DNA of 64,000 nt from Acheta domesticus (Eukaryota; Arthropoda; Insecta; Orthoptera; Gryllidae), in assembly GCA_031308135.1 (NCBI GenBank), contig JAHLJT010008446.1, forward strand, positions 168,412,206 through 168,476,205, given 5' to 3'. Under the pieces are notes generated by a model, which did no database searches, was not told the origin of the DNA, and saw only the letters and a list, made by a program, of their open reading frames with translations. Shown piece after piece: positions 11,375 through 22,878 of this stretch. How positions within the stretch are numbered: position 1 is the first letter of the stretch; each line of letters opens with the position of its first letter. Both the position numbers and the translations under genes were made by a program.

Positions 11375-12083
11375 GAAATTGTCGTGTTGATTCGCAAACG
11401 TTCGATGTGAAATGACGATTTGCATTTTATCGAACCGATTCAATTTCTACAAATCATGTGGCGAATTTCACTTTATAAAAAACAACTGAACAGTAATGTA
11501 TTAATGCATTTTAGACACACGCAAAGCAGACACGAACTTCATGCGCACTGCGGGTACAGTTCCGCATGACACCGACTGACACAGAATCTGCCACCTCAAC
11601 AGTTACATACTTGTACATATGCGATAGGGTAAGGGGCTAAACTAATTATTTTCGGTGACTGATGCGAAGTAGGAAATATAATGGTGCACGTGCCTTGTTT
11701 TCAAAACTCCACTAAGACCGAGACCACTAAGACGTCGAAATTGAGCGCGTCTGGTACACGCGAGTATAAAAACGGCAGTCTTCGAGTACAGAAGGTAAGA
11801 AAAACAAACACGAAAGCCAAATTTTTTGATATATCATGAAAATGGCATTGATGAACTGAACAAATACTAGATAGGATTTGCAGTAATTACAATATGTCGT
11901 ATCTTGTTTCTGTTCATAATAAATAACATGCATTGATTCTTTTTACTTGAAAAAAATAAATTTGCCACGTAGGGCCTTTGGTACTTTCAGTGTATTTTAC
12001 TTCAATTGTAAATATATTAAAATTCAATCAGCATAGAAATATTTATGAGAATAACATAAAATATAAGTTTTATATCTTTTTAG
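11375..12083. other. Intron sequence upstream of the large exon
   Basis: AT-rich sequence with no recognisable element. It ends with the acceptor TATATCTTTTTAG at 12071-12083. A short ORF start at 11978 runs through the acceptor in frame, so an unspliced start at this ATG cannot be excluded. Confidence 0.5.
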
Positions 12084-12950
12084 GTGAAATTCTTGAAGAA
12101 AATTCCACAGGGGAATCAAAAAATGAATTCATACCATCCATAGAAGTTTCGCAACAAGAGCCATGTTCTGTGGAACAGGATAAAAATAGTGAAGACACAA
12201 TCAAAATAGGGACAGAATTAAAAGATTTATCAACGAACATGTCAACGGAAAATGATTCAGAGGATGTTAATCGATTAGATGCTTCGGTGTTGCCAGTAGT
12301 TTATGAAGACAATGAAGTATTTAGTGACGAATTCTTAAATATGTATCTTAATAGCCTGGAATCATGTGATACTTATTTTTCATTGGACCGAATTACGAAC
12401 GAAGAAACTGCTGATTCAGATGTAAAGGAACGCCTCGAGTGCGATACTCATACAACTCCAATTAGTCCTACGCCCTCAGAACTGCCCAGCGCTTCCTATA
12501 AATATTCTACCTCTTCTGACACATTAGTTACTGAATGTGCGCTTAGCACAACGGCTCAAAATATAGCTTCTGCAGTGGACGCAAACGAGTCTTCAATTCC
12601 TGATGTTAGAATTCGCAACATTGTTCCTTGTACTGTTCCAAATCCTGATGTTTCAATATCTCCTGCCGGCGGCAATATCACTCCCATCGCCACCGATTCA
12701 TCTTCCGGGTCCACTGTCACCGCTGCCGCTAACCCTATCGTCTCCATCGCCACTTTCACCTCCACTCCTACCGCTATTGCCGTCTCCGCTGCAACCGTGA
12801 CCACTAACTCAGCACCTGCTGCTACTGCTACTGCTACTACTACTACTGCTGCTGCTGCTGCTATTGTTATTTCTGCTAGTGATATGTCTGCTACTACTGC
12901 CACTGTTACTACTACTGCTGTTGCTGCTGCTACTACTACTGCTGCTGCTG

Positions 12951-12994
<44 letters not shown>

Positions 12995-14276
12995 GCTGCT
13001 GCTACTACTACTACAACTAATACTAGTACTGCTTCTAATTCTACCATTGATACTATTTCTGCTGCTGCTGCTACTGCTGTTACTACCACCACTTCCACCA
13101 CCACTTCTACTACTGCTGATCCTGCTATTACAATTACTGCTGCTTCTTTTAATGCTCCCTTTCCTACTACTTCTTCTAATAATAATACTGTTATTATTAC
13201 AGCTGCTTCGTCTACAACTAACACTGCTGCTGTTGCTACTACTGCTATTTTTACGGGTTGTACTACTACTACTACCACCACCACCACCACTAACACGACT
13301 GCTGCTGTTAGTACCATTACAGCTGCTGCTAATGCTACTGTTACTACTCCTGTACCTATCACTACCACTACCCCCACCACTCCGGTTTCTGCTACTATTA
13401 CCATTGCGGGTGATCCTGATCCTGCTGCTGCTGTACTTCCTACTGATAATACTACTACCACCACCGGCTCCGCCGCTGCCTCCGGCACGACTGTGACTGT
13501 GAGTGTGACTGATGCTGCTACTTGTCACCCTATTACTTCTGCTATTACTACTAGTAATAATACTACAAATGTGACTACTAGTACTACTAATACGATTTGT
13601 ACTGCTGCTACAACTACAACTACTACTACTACTGCTGCTGCTACTACTGCTACTACTGCTGCCACTGCCACTGCCACTGCCACTGCCACTACCACTACCA
13701 CTACCACTACCACTACCACTACCACTACTCCTGCTTCCACCATTTCTACCGCTGTTGGAACTAGTAATACTATTAACGCTAATATTAAAAATTTTGACGA
13801 CATAGCTGCAACATTTGATTCAACTAAAGGTTCTGCTGTTGAACCAGCCTGTAATAATTCTGTTACAGTTTCTGTGTTAAATACGAATTATATAAGTGAC
13901 ACATCCATTGCCCCAATGGCTACTTCGTGCCTTTCCTCTATTCCGCTTGTAGAATCTGCGGATAATCTCCATAACTCATCAGTTCTCAGTGCTTTAGAAA
14001 ACTGTTCTGCTACTACTTGCGATGCTCGAACCGTGGAGGTTTCTGAGCCCTCTACATCTTCAATTTCAACAGAATTAGGTGTACGCCCTACAGGCGATAC
14101 GTTTGCTGATCCTGCATATCCACTCAGTGGCAATATCTCGCATCATACTTTCGAAGATCCAAGTTGTCTTTCCTTGGACAATTGTAGTGGAGCTCCGTCG
14201 GTGAAGAACCAACCAGAAATTGCGAAGAAAGAGAGTGAACACTTCCTGGGAGATCGTCCTTCAGAATCAATTACAG
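12084..14276 (+). CDS. Sara: SARA/endofin-like FYVE protein, large Thr/Ala-rich exon
   Basis: A 2193-nt internal exon open throughout (731 codons), bounded by acceptor ...CTTTTTAG and donor ACAG|GTAAATAC. It enters with two bases of a split codon and leaves with one, and that last G joins to AT of the exon at 19467 to make GAT (Asp), so the phases match. Residues about 1-200 are acidic and Ser/Thr-rich (EDNEVFSDEFLNMYL), like the disordered N-terminal half of SARA-type proteins. Residues about 240-555 are a Thr/Ala tract coded by ACT/GCT repeats. The rest is again ordinary acidic sequence ending near SESIT. No domain is recognised in this exon by itself; its membership rests on splice phase, strand and proximity to the FYVE exons. 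Earlier exons with the start codon were not found. SARA family proteins sit on early endosomes and present Smads to the TGF-beta/activin receptor. Confidence 0.7.
12808..13742 (+). repeat. Coding (ACT/GCT)n microsatellite tract
   Basis: About 935 bp of imperfect ACT, GCT, ACC and GCC triplets, all in the Thr/Ala frame of the exon. Pure runs of ACT occur near 12950-12995 and CAC-TAC type runs (ACC ACT) near 13685-13730. Non-repeat islands (ATT, GAT, AAT codons) interrupt but never break the frame. The other two plus frames and two minus frames are also open over long stretches simply because the repeat contains no stop in those frames. Confidence 0.9.
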
Positions 14277-14759
14277 GTAAATACTTATTCAATATAGTAT
14301 ATTTTTAGTCAGATTGAATTGTTCTATGGATACAGGGGTAATGAAATGTACGTTTGGGGTAGTGTAATTGTAGATACCACATGCAACTCCAAAATATCTT
14401 TCAAAATTGAATTTTGATGAAGTTGATTGAAAATGGGTAAAATAAAATCACTGGAATTGCTGTAATCGAAACAGTCGATATATTTATGTGTTTTTCTGTG
14501 CAGTTGCTACATTTTATCTCAGTTTTGCCAGTTGTGCAGTACACGCATCCCTAGAATAACTGAAATTGTCAGTCTTGCTGTGTGTATTACATAGAATGTA
14601 AAGAATACTTTCATTGTCTGAAGATAATACATTTAAGACAAGTCGGTAACAATTTTGCCAACTGATCTGCTACTACTTGTGTAGTTTCTTGAAGTCATCG
14701 CGGTGGCTGACTGCCGAGTAAACTTAAAATCCGTGACAATTTGTTTTGTTTCCTTTTAG

Positions 14760-14855
14760 TGAATTCCGCTACTCAATCGTGGCGCGATACAAGTTCAACG
14801 TCCTTCCCTTAATTCTGCTCATGGGGACGAACAGCATGGGCGTGTTTACGTTCAG
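14760..14855 (+). pseudogene. Candidate small Sara exon with a frameshift
   Basis: Preceded by a good polypyrimidine acceptor (TTTGTTTCCTTTTAG) and ending CAG before GTTAAC, a weak donor. Length 96 nt, so it would preserve the phase-1 frame between the flanking exons. In that frame it reads VNSATQSWRDTSSTSFP then a stop; in another frame, from the same point, it reads LNSAHGDEQHGRVYVQ. A single base gained at the CCC run at about 14807-14809 would join the two. It may be a sequencing error, a decayed exon or coincidence. Confidence 0.25.
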
Positions 14856-16079
14856 GTTAACAATTTAAATAATTTGGTGCCTCTCAAGCTATTATTGTAG
14901 AGGAAGGGAATCACATAAAGGTGCTGCAAATGGGGGTTCTTGTATTTACGTTTGAAATGTCGATTCTATCTCCTTGACGGAATTAAATGTGTATTTCGTT
15001 GAAAAGGTTTTTGAAATATCTTTAGTACATATTCCTATGCTAAAAATATGTACTGTGCATCTACAGGCCTCCAACAAAGAGAGCTGTTGATTATTTTGTT
15101 CTTAGAAAAACTGAAGGTAACACTAAACAAAGTCAGCAATCGCTCTTTTGAATGTTGTATGCGAAGATTTTAACATTGATTTTCTGGTCAAATCTTAAAA
15201 GAAAGAGCAGTCAGTTTCTCAATATAGATAATTCCTTTGGTTTAAATATCACATTAAACGTAACTACACGGATCACACTAAATTCAAAGAAATAATCGAT
15301 AAAATAATTAAGAAAACCACTACTATATATGTGAAATTGCAACAAAAGATTTAGTATACAGTGACCATAATGAACATTTCTCGTTGATGAAGTCGAATTT
15401 TTCACTATATTCCACAATACATTTGTTTTGATGTAGTATTTGTTATCGTGATTGTGTTTCATGATTTTAGCCTTACGGCTTTTTTTAACAATGTTTTTTA
15501 TTTTTTAAAGTAGATGTAGAAATCTTTCGTTATGTTATGATGCTTAGAAATGAAAAAAGAATTCGTTGGTTTTACATGATGTTCTAATCTCTTGTGTTAT
15601 CCAAGAATTGTTTCTTCGTGAAATGCATACTTTTCCTTTTTGAAGAGGAAAGCACGTGTTAAAATTAAATGAAAGCGTCGAAAAAATAGTTATTCGACTT
15701 CATCAATGAGAATGTTCTTACCATTACAAGAAATACGGACACTGACACAATAAATAATACATGTATAAGTATTTGGTCCCCTGTATACATGTAGGAGTGT
15801 ACTAAAAGTAAAATTAAATTATTCTTGGATTACTTGCTGTAGGGATTACTTGATGGAGTCATGGGACGCGGTTTACAATACTGTTGATACAAACGATAAA
15901 TATAATTATTTTTGTTTTTATGTTGGTAAACACGTGCTTAGCTCCTTATCAACCAATCTTATAAACAACACAGTAACAGCGCTTCCATAGCAAAGGCTTT
16001 TAAAATGATCGAGAGTCCATTAAAATATTTTAGCGAACTCTCGGGTTCAGATTTTATCAGCAGTCATTAGTCTTTGGAT

Positions 16080-16490
16080 AAATATGTCATTTTGTTCCCC
16101 TTGTCTTTGTTGTCCCATTTCGTCCACATTGTCCCATTTGCCTCTTGTCCTATTTGTCCCCCTTTTCCGTTGGCCCTTTTGCTAATTTTGCCCCCTTGTC
16201 CCATTTTGTCTCCTGTGTCTTTATCTCCTTGTGCTATTTTGTCCTCTTGTACCCCTTGTCCCATGTCACCGTGTCCCATTGTCCCAATGTGCCCCATTGA
16301 CTCAATGTGTCCCCTTCTTTCGTTTTGTCCCTTTGTCCCCCTTTCCCTATTGTGTCCCTTTCTTCCCCTTTCCAATTTTTGTCCATTTGTCCCCATGATC
16401 TCATTTTGTCCCCTTACTCTCTTCGCCATTTTCCCTCTTTGTCTCACTTGCCCCCTTAGTCCTTTTGGTCCTTCGCGCACTGCGACTGTT
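16080..16490. repeat. Degenerate pyrimidine-rich minisatellite
   Basis: About 410 bp made of imperfect units such as TTGTCCCCCTT and TTTTGTCCC. It produces overlapping 137- and 140-codon ORFs on opposite strands that are artefacts of the repeat. The strong strand bias (C and T on plus) ends sharply near 16490. Confidence 0.85.
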
Positions 16491-16640
16491 ATTTAAAAAC
16501 AGGGCCTAAAATCGATCTCTCCAAGACCCTGTACCAACAACCCTTGCTACAGAAAGTAATGACAATTGGTAACTCATGAAAATGTTAAATGATCATTTTG
16601 AATAACTAGAAATAACAAAAAAAAACATTGTATGCAACAC

Positions 16641-16752
16641 GTCCTCTATTAATCTTTAAGGACTCGGCTGGAAGGTTAATTACTCGGCTCTGCAATAGCT
16701 GCGCCTCGCAGTTAACCTTCCGGCATCGTCCTTAAAGACTAATTTAGAGGAC
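16641..16752. repeat. 112-bp foldback sequence
   Basis: Outer arms GTCCTCTATTAATCTTTAAG (16641) and its complement ending GAGGAC (16752), with an inner matched pair GAAGGTTAA/TTAACCTTC (about 16671 and 16712). Flanks are AACAC and TTGTT. It may be a miniature inverted-repeat transposon inserted in the LINE. Confidence 0.7.
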
Positions 16753-18330
16753 TTGTTACATAAATAACTTTTTTTTCGACGCTTTCATTTAATTTTATCA
16801 CGTGCTTTCCTCTTCAAAAAGGAAAATTATCCATTTCACGAAGAAACAATTCTCGGATAACACAAGAGATTGGAACATCATGTAAAACGAACGAATTCTT
16901 TTTTCATTTCTAAGCATCATAACATATCGGAAGATTTCCACATCTACTTTAAAAAATAAAAATCATTGTTAAAAAAGCCGTAAGGCTAAAATCATGAAAC
17001 ACTATCAGGATAACAAACACTATAACAAAACAAATGTATTGTGGAATATAGTGAAAAATTCGACTTCATCAACGAGAAACCTTGTAGAAAATGTTGTTTT
17101 AAAAGATAACGATAGAGATGTGAACGATCTGGCAACAGTGGATAGTCTCTTCAACGAATATATTTTTCGAGAATTGCTGCTGGTCTTACTGCAGGCTTTC
17201 AGCCAAAAAATTCAACATCAGACGTTTCCCCAGAAGCTTGAGACCCGATGTTCGTTTCCGAAACTTCTTCCTATGAAACTCTCTAAATAATCGGTAACCT
17301 AAAAAAAATATTCGGCCGGTTTAGATGAATGTTCGGATTGTTTGTTAAAGACTTGTGCGCCTAACATTATACACTCGTTAACTCACGTATTTGATGTATC
17401 CTTATGTACCGGAACTTTTCCAGATATTTTCAAAACAGCTAAAATTAAGCCATCATCAAAAAGGCAACAAAAATAAAATTCAAATTTTCGGCCAATTTCT
17501 CTTTTGTCACTTTTTTCAAAATTATTAGAGAGACATTTTTACGTACAAATGGAACATACGTACTCCTCAGTAAACACGACACATTTTCCGACTGCCAACA
17601 TGGATTTAGACAAGCAAAATATACGAAACAGTCATATTTTCTTTTCTTAAGGATGTTGCTTCATCCATGGATCAAAACGTAGCACCTATTGAAATATTTT
17701 TAGATCTTTCAAAAGCTTTAGATATCATTAATCATAACATTTAACTTTCACAATTACCTTCCAATGGAATCCGTGGTATTGCTGTATATTGGTTCATACT
17801 TTAAACAACGGCCTCAGAGAGTAGAAATACCTTACTGTGGAATGATGGACCAATAACCTGTCAGATTCATTGCCAAGTGTGAATGGATTCCCGCAGGGAT
17901 CGATTTTAGGCCCTATTCTCTTCTTACTGTACGGAAACGTTTGCCCTTGACGATTCGAAAAGGAAGAATTCTCTAAGAAGCTGATACGAATATTCTTTGG
18001 AAGAAAGAAACCGTAAATAGTACAATATCAGATATTTCAAATTGGTTCTGTAATAATAGCTTAATAGTAAATGAGGAGAAAACGGTTTCAATGCAGTTTT
18101 CCTTTTCAAATATTTCTGAATTTAATTGAAAATGAACGGTGTGTTTTTGATGTTAAGGTAACAATTTTTAGGCCTCCCAGTTCAGTCAAACCTCAAATGG
18201 AACGTCCATTAAAATGAATTGAACATAAAATTAAGTACATTATGCTATGTGTTCAGAATTCTTTCAAATTCAATCAGCCAGTGTGTACTGCTCATTGTGT
18301 ATATCTAGCATATGACATTATGTATATTAT

Positions 18331-19466
18331 TGGATTCGTCTTTTTACGCTCGTCGTGATAAACTAAACAAATATGTATAGTTCCGTAAAAAAAAACTATT
18401 ACCCAGTACAACGGAAAATGCAAGTGATAAAATGGAAATGAATACATGTATCAATTAGCTCCATTCCCTCATGCACTTGCGTGGAAATTGCATTGCAATA
18501 ACTTCAACCGTTCAAAAACTGCAGGAGGTGCTAAAGTTGCTTGACTCGCCCTGTATATTGAAGAGGAGGGGAGAGAGACAAGATCCTTCAGCGACCCTGC
18601 GTCCATTGTGTATTGCTTAGAAAGTGTATTGTTTACTTTCACCTCACAGTTGGTCAGATCAGGAAGCTCTTAGTATGTTAAAAATATATTGTGAAGTTCC
18701 CAGTTGATGTAGCTTGTACAGGAGACCAGTATGCCAAACTCGAAGTATTGAAGGCCTTTTCTGTCAGAGAAAATTGTTAATGTCGTCAGTGGACAGTGGC
18801 TATAGATTCAGTTGGGAGAAGTTGTTGATTAGTTAATTTGGATCTGACGCCAAATTAGAAGTCAGGTATTGTTTTACTATTTTTTTAAGTATTAGGCTAC
18901 TTAGTAATAATTTTTCAAACAGTTTTGCGATGGATGGAATGCTGATCTATAATGTGATGGGCTTCGTGCTTTTTTCTTATTTTGCAGAAAGGTAGAATTA
19001 TAACTATTTTCCAAATTTGAGGAAAATATTGTAATCTTTTAGCTGCATTACTTCAGTTAGAGCGACTACAGATCTTTTGTTTAATTCTTTAAGAGCTTTG
19101 TTGGTGATGTTATGGTAATCGGCTGATATTTTTATTTAATTTGGTCAATGCTTTTGGATGTTTCTGAAGGGGGGGAATTCAGAGGGTCCAAAAAAAGTAT
19201 ACTCTCTTTGACAGTGAATATATTTGGAACTTGGTTCTTGGTTGCTACAAGTACTTCAGTTGAATGTTTTTTTACAAGTTCGTACGATTACGTTGTTCAA
19301 AGTGACCCCCATTAGCAGATAAACAATGTCGATACCGTTGAACTGCTGACAGAGAGGACGATTTTTCCACACAATGTATCAAGTGAATAATAAGTGTGGT
19401 CTAAATTGTGTATTTAAATGCTAATCAAGATAGTTCATTCTCTATGTGCCTATTTTGAATTCTCAG
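18331..19466. other. Intron sequence, nothing recognised
   Basis: AT-rich sequence between LINE remnants and the FYVE exon. I see no ORF, SINE head or inverted-repeat structure. It ends with the acceptor ATTTTGAATTCTCAG at 19452-19466. Confidence 0.5.
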
Positions 19467-19792
19467 ATCCATTTGTGGAGAAAATGGATACGGCAGCTGA
19501 TGGATTAGGACTGACTCTGGAAAGTGGTATATCGTCGACAGCCGGCGATGATAACGTTCTTTCGTCCCCAGACACGTCAGAAGCCTCGTCTGCCGAGCTT
19601 ACTCTACAACATATTTTGGCATCTGAAGTTGAAAATTCCAGTAATGAGGTTGGATGTACGTCTGAGGAAAATAGCAAACTTGGACGAATCCCTCCAATGT
19701 GGGTTCCAGATGATAAGGCACCTACATGTATGCTCTGTTGCTGTAAGTTTACAGTGCTCAAACGTAGACATCACTGCCGAGCATGTGGAAAG
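19467..19792 (+). CDS. Sara: SARA/endofin-like FYVE protein, first FYVE exon
   Basis: Acceptor TTCTCAG at 19466; donor AAAG|GTAAGG at 19793. The first two bases complete an Asp codon with the preceding exon. It encodes about 70 acidic residues ([15 protein letters not shown]...) and then the start of a FYVE zinc finger: WVPD at 19700-19711 (the conserved WxxD), CMLC, and [10 protein letters not shown], the basic R(R/K)HHCR motif that binds phosphatidylinositol 3-phosphate. The domain is cut after GK by an 18.2-kb intron, which begins at 19793. FYVE fingers tether proteins to early endosomes. The arrangement acidic spacer then WVPDxxAPxCMxC is typical of SARA and endofin rather than EEA1 or HRS. 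Confidence 0.85.
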
Positions 19793-20199
19793 GTAAGGCA
19801 GTTTCTTGCTTTTGCTTTTAAGTGTGTGAATTCTCCATTCGCAACTTCATTCTCATGTTTGTCTGTAATTGACAACTTTCCTCTCGTACGATACTTCCTT
19901 TTGCCATGAATTCAGTGAAAAAATGAGATAAATAAGTAGCAACTATAGTGACATGTAGCAGTAAAAAATATGTGTAGATTCATGCAGAAGTTTCTTATAA
20001 TGCATATTCAATCTCACATAAAATTGAATTCATGGAGACACCATTACTGTGCGACCAACTAGATGTTTTTTGCTTTATTCAACATTGGTTATCCCATAAC
20101 GAATTAAGTACTTTCAAAATTCCTAGTTTTTTTTTATGCCGGATCTTATAGTAGAGCGAAGGAAACAAATGAGGATCCTTCCTACTTCGTGTATTTACG

Positions 20200-20670
20200 T
20201 AAGAAATGACATTGATTCTACCTTGACAGAATTCAATCCATTTTCAGATGAAGTTGCTTTTGAAATAACTCATACATTTTACTACGCTTAAATTTATTGT
20301 ATATTGCATCTACAGACTCCCAACAAAGGGAACTACATATTACTTCACTTTCTTGTAAAATTTAGAGATAACTCTGAGCAAGTAGTAATCCTTCTTTTGA
20401 ATGCAGTGGTGTATATGCAGATTTCAACATTCATTTTGTGGACAAATCTCGCGAAAGAAACAGTGTCTCAATTTAATTCACCCTTTAAATTTAGATAATA
20501 CAGTGAATGTACATAAACGGAATGCAGTTACATAATAGAGCAATAGATCAAATCATAATATACAAAACTACTAGATGTGAAATAACGAATGGGTTGATGT
20601 AGTATCCACAAGAAACAAAGAGTTCAGTGAGACGACAAATATTCCACAAGTATACACACCACACTTTAAT
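20200..20670 (+). mobile_element. CR1/Jockey-group LINE endonuclease fragment
   Basis: Collinear with 14960-15400 and 48650-48990: shared words include TGCATCTACAGACTCCCAAC, GTGGACAAATCTCGCGAAAG and GCAATAGATCAAATCATAAT. Degraded endonuclease coding (TFILWTNLAKETVSQFNSPF region). Only the EN part is present; it stops where the SINE begins. Confidence 0.6.
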
Positions 20671-20682
20671 CTAAGAAAAATT

Positions 20683-20940
20683 AGGTAAAGGTAAAAGTAT
20701 CCCCTGTGCATTGCACACAGGCCGATGTGGCACAAGGAGGAGGTTGTGTGGCGAGCACAACGCTCCGGCCGCCTTTACCCCTAGGAAAGATCCTGGTACT
20801 CGCTTGGAAAGGAGGCTGAGTCGACCCCAGAGCCGCCCTGAAGGGAAAGCACCAGATAAAAATCCCAGCTTTCACCGGGATTCGAACCCTGGTCCTTCTG
20901 GTGAGGAACCCAGTGCCCTACCGCGGCTCCCAAAGAATAA
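20683..20940 (-). mobile_element. tRNA-derived SINE, minus strand
   Basis: On the minus strand a tRNA-like head reads GGGAGCCGCGGTAGGGCACTG (A-box region) and GGGTTCGAATCCCGG (B box, at about 20875-20889), followed by a GC-rich body and ending in GTAAAGGTAAAAG-type terminal repeats at 20683-20700 (read on plus as AGGTAAAGGTAAAAGTATCC). Total about 260 bp, typical for an insect SINE. The three overlapping ORFs here are shadows. Confidence 0.65.
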
Positions 20941-21379
20941 TTAGGCAAACAAAAAATAAAAATATATGCAAGGTACCTGCTGGTGTAAGTGAACGAAGTC
21001 TCTGTTGCGTAGCTCTCAAGCATTCTGTTGGCAGAGTTCGTACGGACCTGGAAAATCCAGAGAACGTTGAGATATCAGGGAAAAATTCTCGAAAATTCAG
21101 GAAAATCTCCGGGATTTTTATCAAAATACTTGGAATTTTGTTTTGTTAAATAAAAAATGTTCGTAATATATGAAAAATTAGTATTTGTTTAAGTTTTCAT
21201 ATTTCATCAATAGTTTTTTGAGAGCGTATGTATCATCAACGTGATTTTTAACGTTTTTTAAAATAATTTTTATTATAAATACTTCACATGCAGAGGTGGC
21301 AAGTTAATAGTTTCTTTCTCTAAACTATTTACGTAGAACAAAGTATTATAATGCTGAAGGGAAAACAACAGCGATTTTT

Positions 21380-21970
21380 CGATAGAAAAAGGGTTGCGGG
21401 TCCCCCGCTGCTGATAAAGTGGATAAATATTTTTCCTTTATATAGTAAATTCCTTCCTTTTTTGTCTAATGGGTTGTGTTGTCAAAGTCCACATTTTAGG
21501 GGTTCTTGATAGAAAATTGGTTTACATCAAAACGTCTGCCTGCAGTCAACACTAGCGGTTAAACCATTCAGGCGATTTTCTCTAAAGGGTCATTCCGCGA
21601 TCGATCTGATCTAACTTCAGGCCCTGCGAATTTGAAGGTGATCGTTTATTTTTGGGGGCATTTTACATGAAGCCTCAACCAAATTCTCAAAATTTATTTT
21701 AGATTCAACTTATTTTCTAGGATAGAACAAAGAACTCTTTACAATATGCAGCAGGTGTCATTTTCGTTGAACTCTCTGAAATTTCGAAAATTCGAAGAGT
21801 TCAAAACTTTTTCGACGTCTCCCTACAACTTTAACATTGAAGACAGAGATTTTTTCTCAATGAAATCTGTTTTTGAAGTATAGGCCGAGAAGGTGACGCA
21901 CGATAAAGGCAGAGGGAAGGCAGACTCGTAGTAGTCCTGATGCGTGGGTCGGCAGATGCCCTCTGGCGGC
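21380..21970 (+). repeat. Diverged copy of repeat U1
   Basis: Shares order and words with 52600-53060: an AAAGTGGATAAA block, TCAACACTAGCGGTTAAACC, a 'GGGGGCATTTTACATGAAGC' block and GGTGTCATTTTCGTTGAAC. Low similarity; probably an older subfamily related to the copy at 38540-38920. Upstream 21040-21180 has CAGGGAAAAATTC words shared with 51835-51920. Confidence 0.4.
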
Positions 21971-22065
21971 GATCGCTCGCGCCAGGCGCGGGCTGCAGCA
22001 GTGCCCTGGAACACACGCAAAACTTCAACATGGCGACAATGAGAATACCGGCGTGGCGTGTTTAA

Positions 22066-22460
22066 TTGTATTTTTATTTATTTATTTACGTCAAAAACAG
22101 TTAAAACTGTGTGTGACGAGCTATGGGGAGAAGTGAATGGGGAGTGTACGTAGTGTCCTTCAAATATACAGATTTGCTGAAATTATTTTGTTTTGTGACA
22201 TGAATCGCAATAGGCACACGGTAATATAAATTAATAATTTCACTCTGAAAATATAAGTTTTACAATTAATATAATCTTATTGAAACTGAAGACTAATTGG
22301 AATAGTAGAAAGTTATTTTATATTATAATAAGAGGTGAACCCATGGCCGCGCCGTCTACCTGAGCTACCAAGCTGCCCCGGAAGCATATAAGCTAACTGC
22401 ACATTCATTCGGTACCGGGCATTCTGATAAGCTAGTGAGCACGGAGTACAAAACCGCGCG
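22066..22460 (-). repeat. SINE remnants
   Basis: 22066-22135 is the inverted SINE tail (ATTTATTTATTTACGTCAAA, AACAGTTAAAACTGTG). At 22330-22385 the minus strand reads CTTGGTAGCTCAGGTAGACG and CATGGGTTC, resembling a tRNA A box and B box placed too closely, so it is a truncated tRNA-like piece. No complete element can be drawn. Confidence 0.35.
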
Positions 22461-22832
22461 ACATTTGATAACGGGCTTCTGTTTGTTATTGAGATATGGT
22501 TTCAGTTCATGCTTTTCGCAACTCGTACAACTTTCTAAACTGAACGTGCTATTCTAGGTTAATTCGTATATGAGAAATGACTCTCTATTTTAACTTCGAG
22601 ATTAATAAAAATGACGTCATTTAAGTGACAAAATGAAATCGAAACTTCGCTACGAGTTTCTATTCAGAATTATGTAAATCTGGTTTTTAATGTTAATTAA
22701 TCGGTCTCAATGGTTCCGTTTCATTTACAAACAAGTGTTCATTTTCACATATATAAATTGCATAAATTGACATAAAATGAAGGCATTTTTCCCTGCATCT
22801 TCCGAAGTTGCATGTTAAGCTTTCATTATTAT

Positions 22833-22833
22833 A

Positions 22834-22876
<43 letters not shown>
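22833..22876. repeat. (ATT)n microsatellite at 3' end of R4 copy A
   Basis: Uninterrupted ATT triplets immediately followed by the R4-like 3' end (CACTACATCACGACTAAAGA). On the element strand this is an (AAT)n tail. Confidence 0.95.

Positions 22877-22878
<2 letters not shown>

Larger units (their letters stand above)
15379..17078. repeat. 312-bp inverted repeat arms in the LINE
   Basis: 15379-15690 is the reverse complement of 16766-17078 with few differences. Matching words include CGTTGATGAAGTCGAA with TTCGACTTCATCAACG, and TTTTAGCCTTACGGCTTTTT with its complement near 16973-16992. The spacer is about 1.07 kb. Short ORFs at 15211-15462 (minus) and 16994-17290 (plus) share residues DNKYYIKTNVLWNIVKNS / DNKHYNKTNVLWNIVKNS, confirming homology of the arms. 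Confidence 0.9.
14960..18330 (+). mobile_element. CR1/Jockey-group LINE, rearranged
   Basis: Endonuclease remnants (EDFNIDFLVK at about 15165) occupy 14960-15378. An inverted copy of the EN-RT linker lies at 15379-15690, normal-orientation linker at 15715-15935, and after unrelated inserts (minisatellite, foldback) the linker in correct orientation at 16766-17078. RT-domain pieces follow: FRPISLLSLFSKLLE (about 17485), IFLDLSKALD (about 17697) and a degraded RT palm region near 17890-17930. Stops and frameshifts are numerous. The same family is present at 890-1140 (minus), 20200-20670, 48650-50900 and 63390-64000. It lies within the host gene's intron. Confidence 0.7.

Noticed and set aside
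12556..13803. Long antisense and alternative-frame ORFs (310, 239, 210 and 92 codons) over the ACT/GCT tract
   Set aside because: Low-complexity Val/Ala, Ser/Asn or Leu readings of a stop-free triplet repeat; only the Thr/Ala frame continues into non-repeat coding sequence with matching splice sites.
16067..16496. Overlapping 137- and 140-codon ORFs
   Set aside because: Both are translations of a TTGTCCC-type minisatellite.
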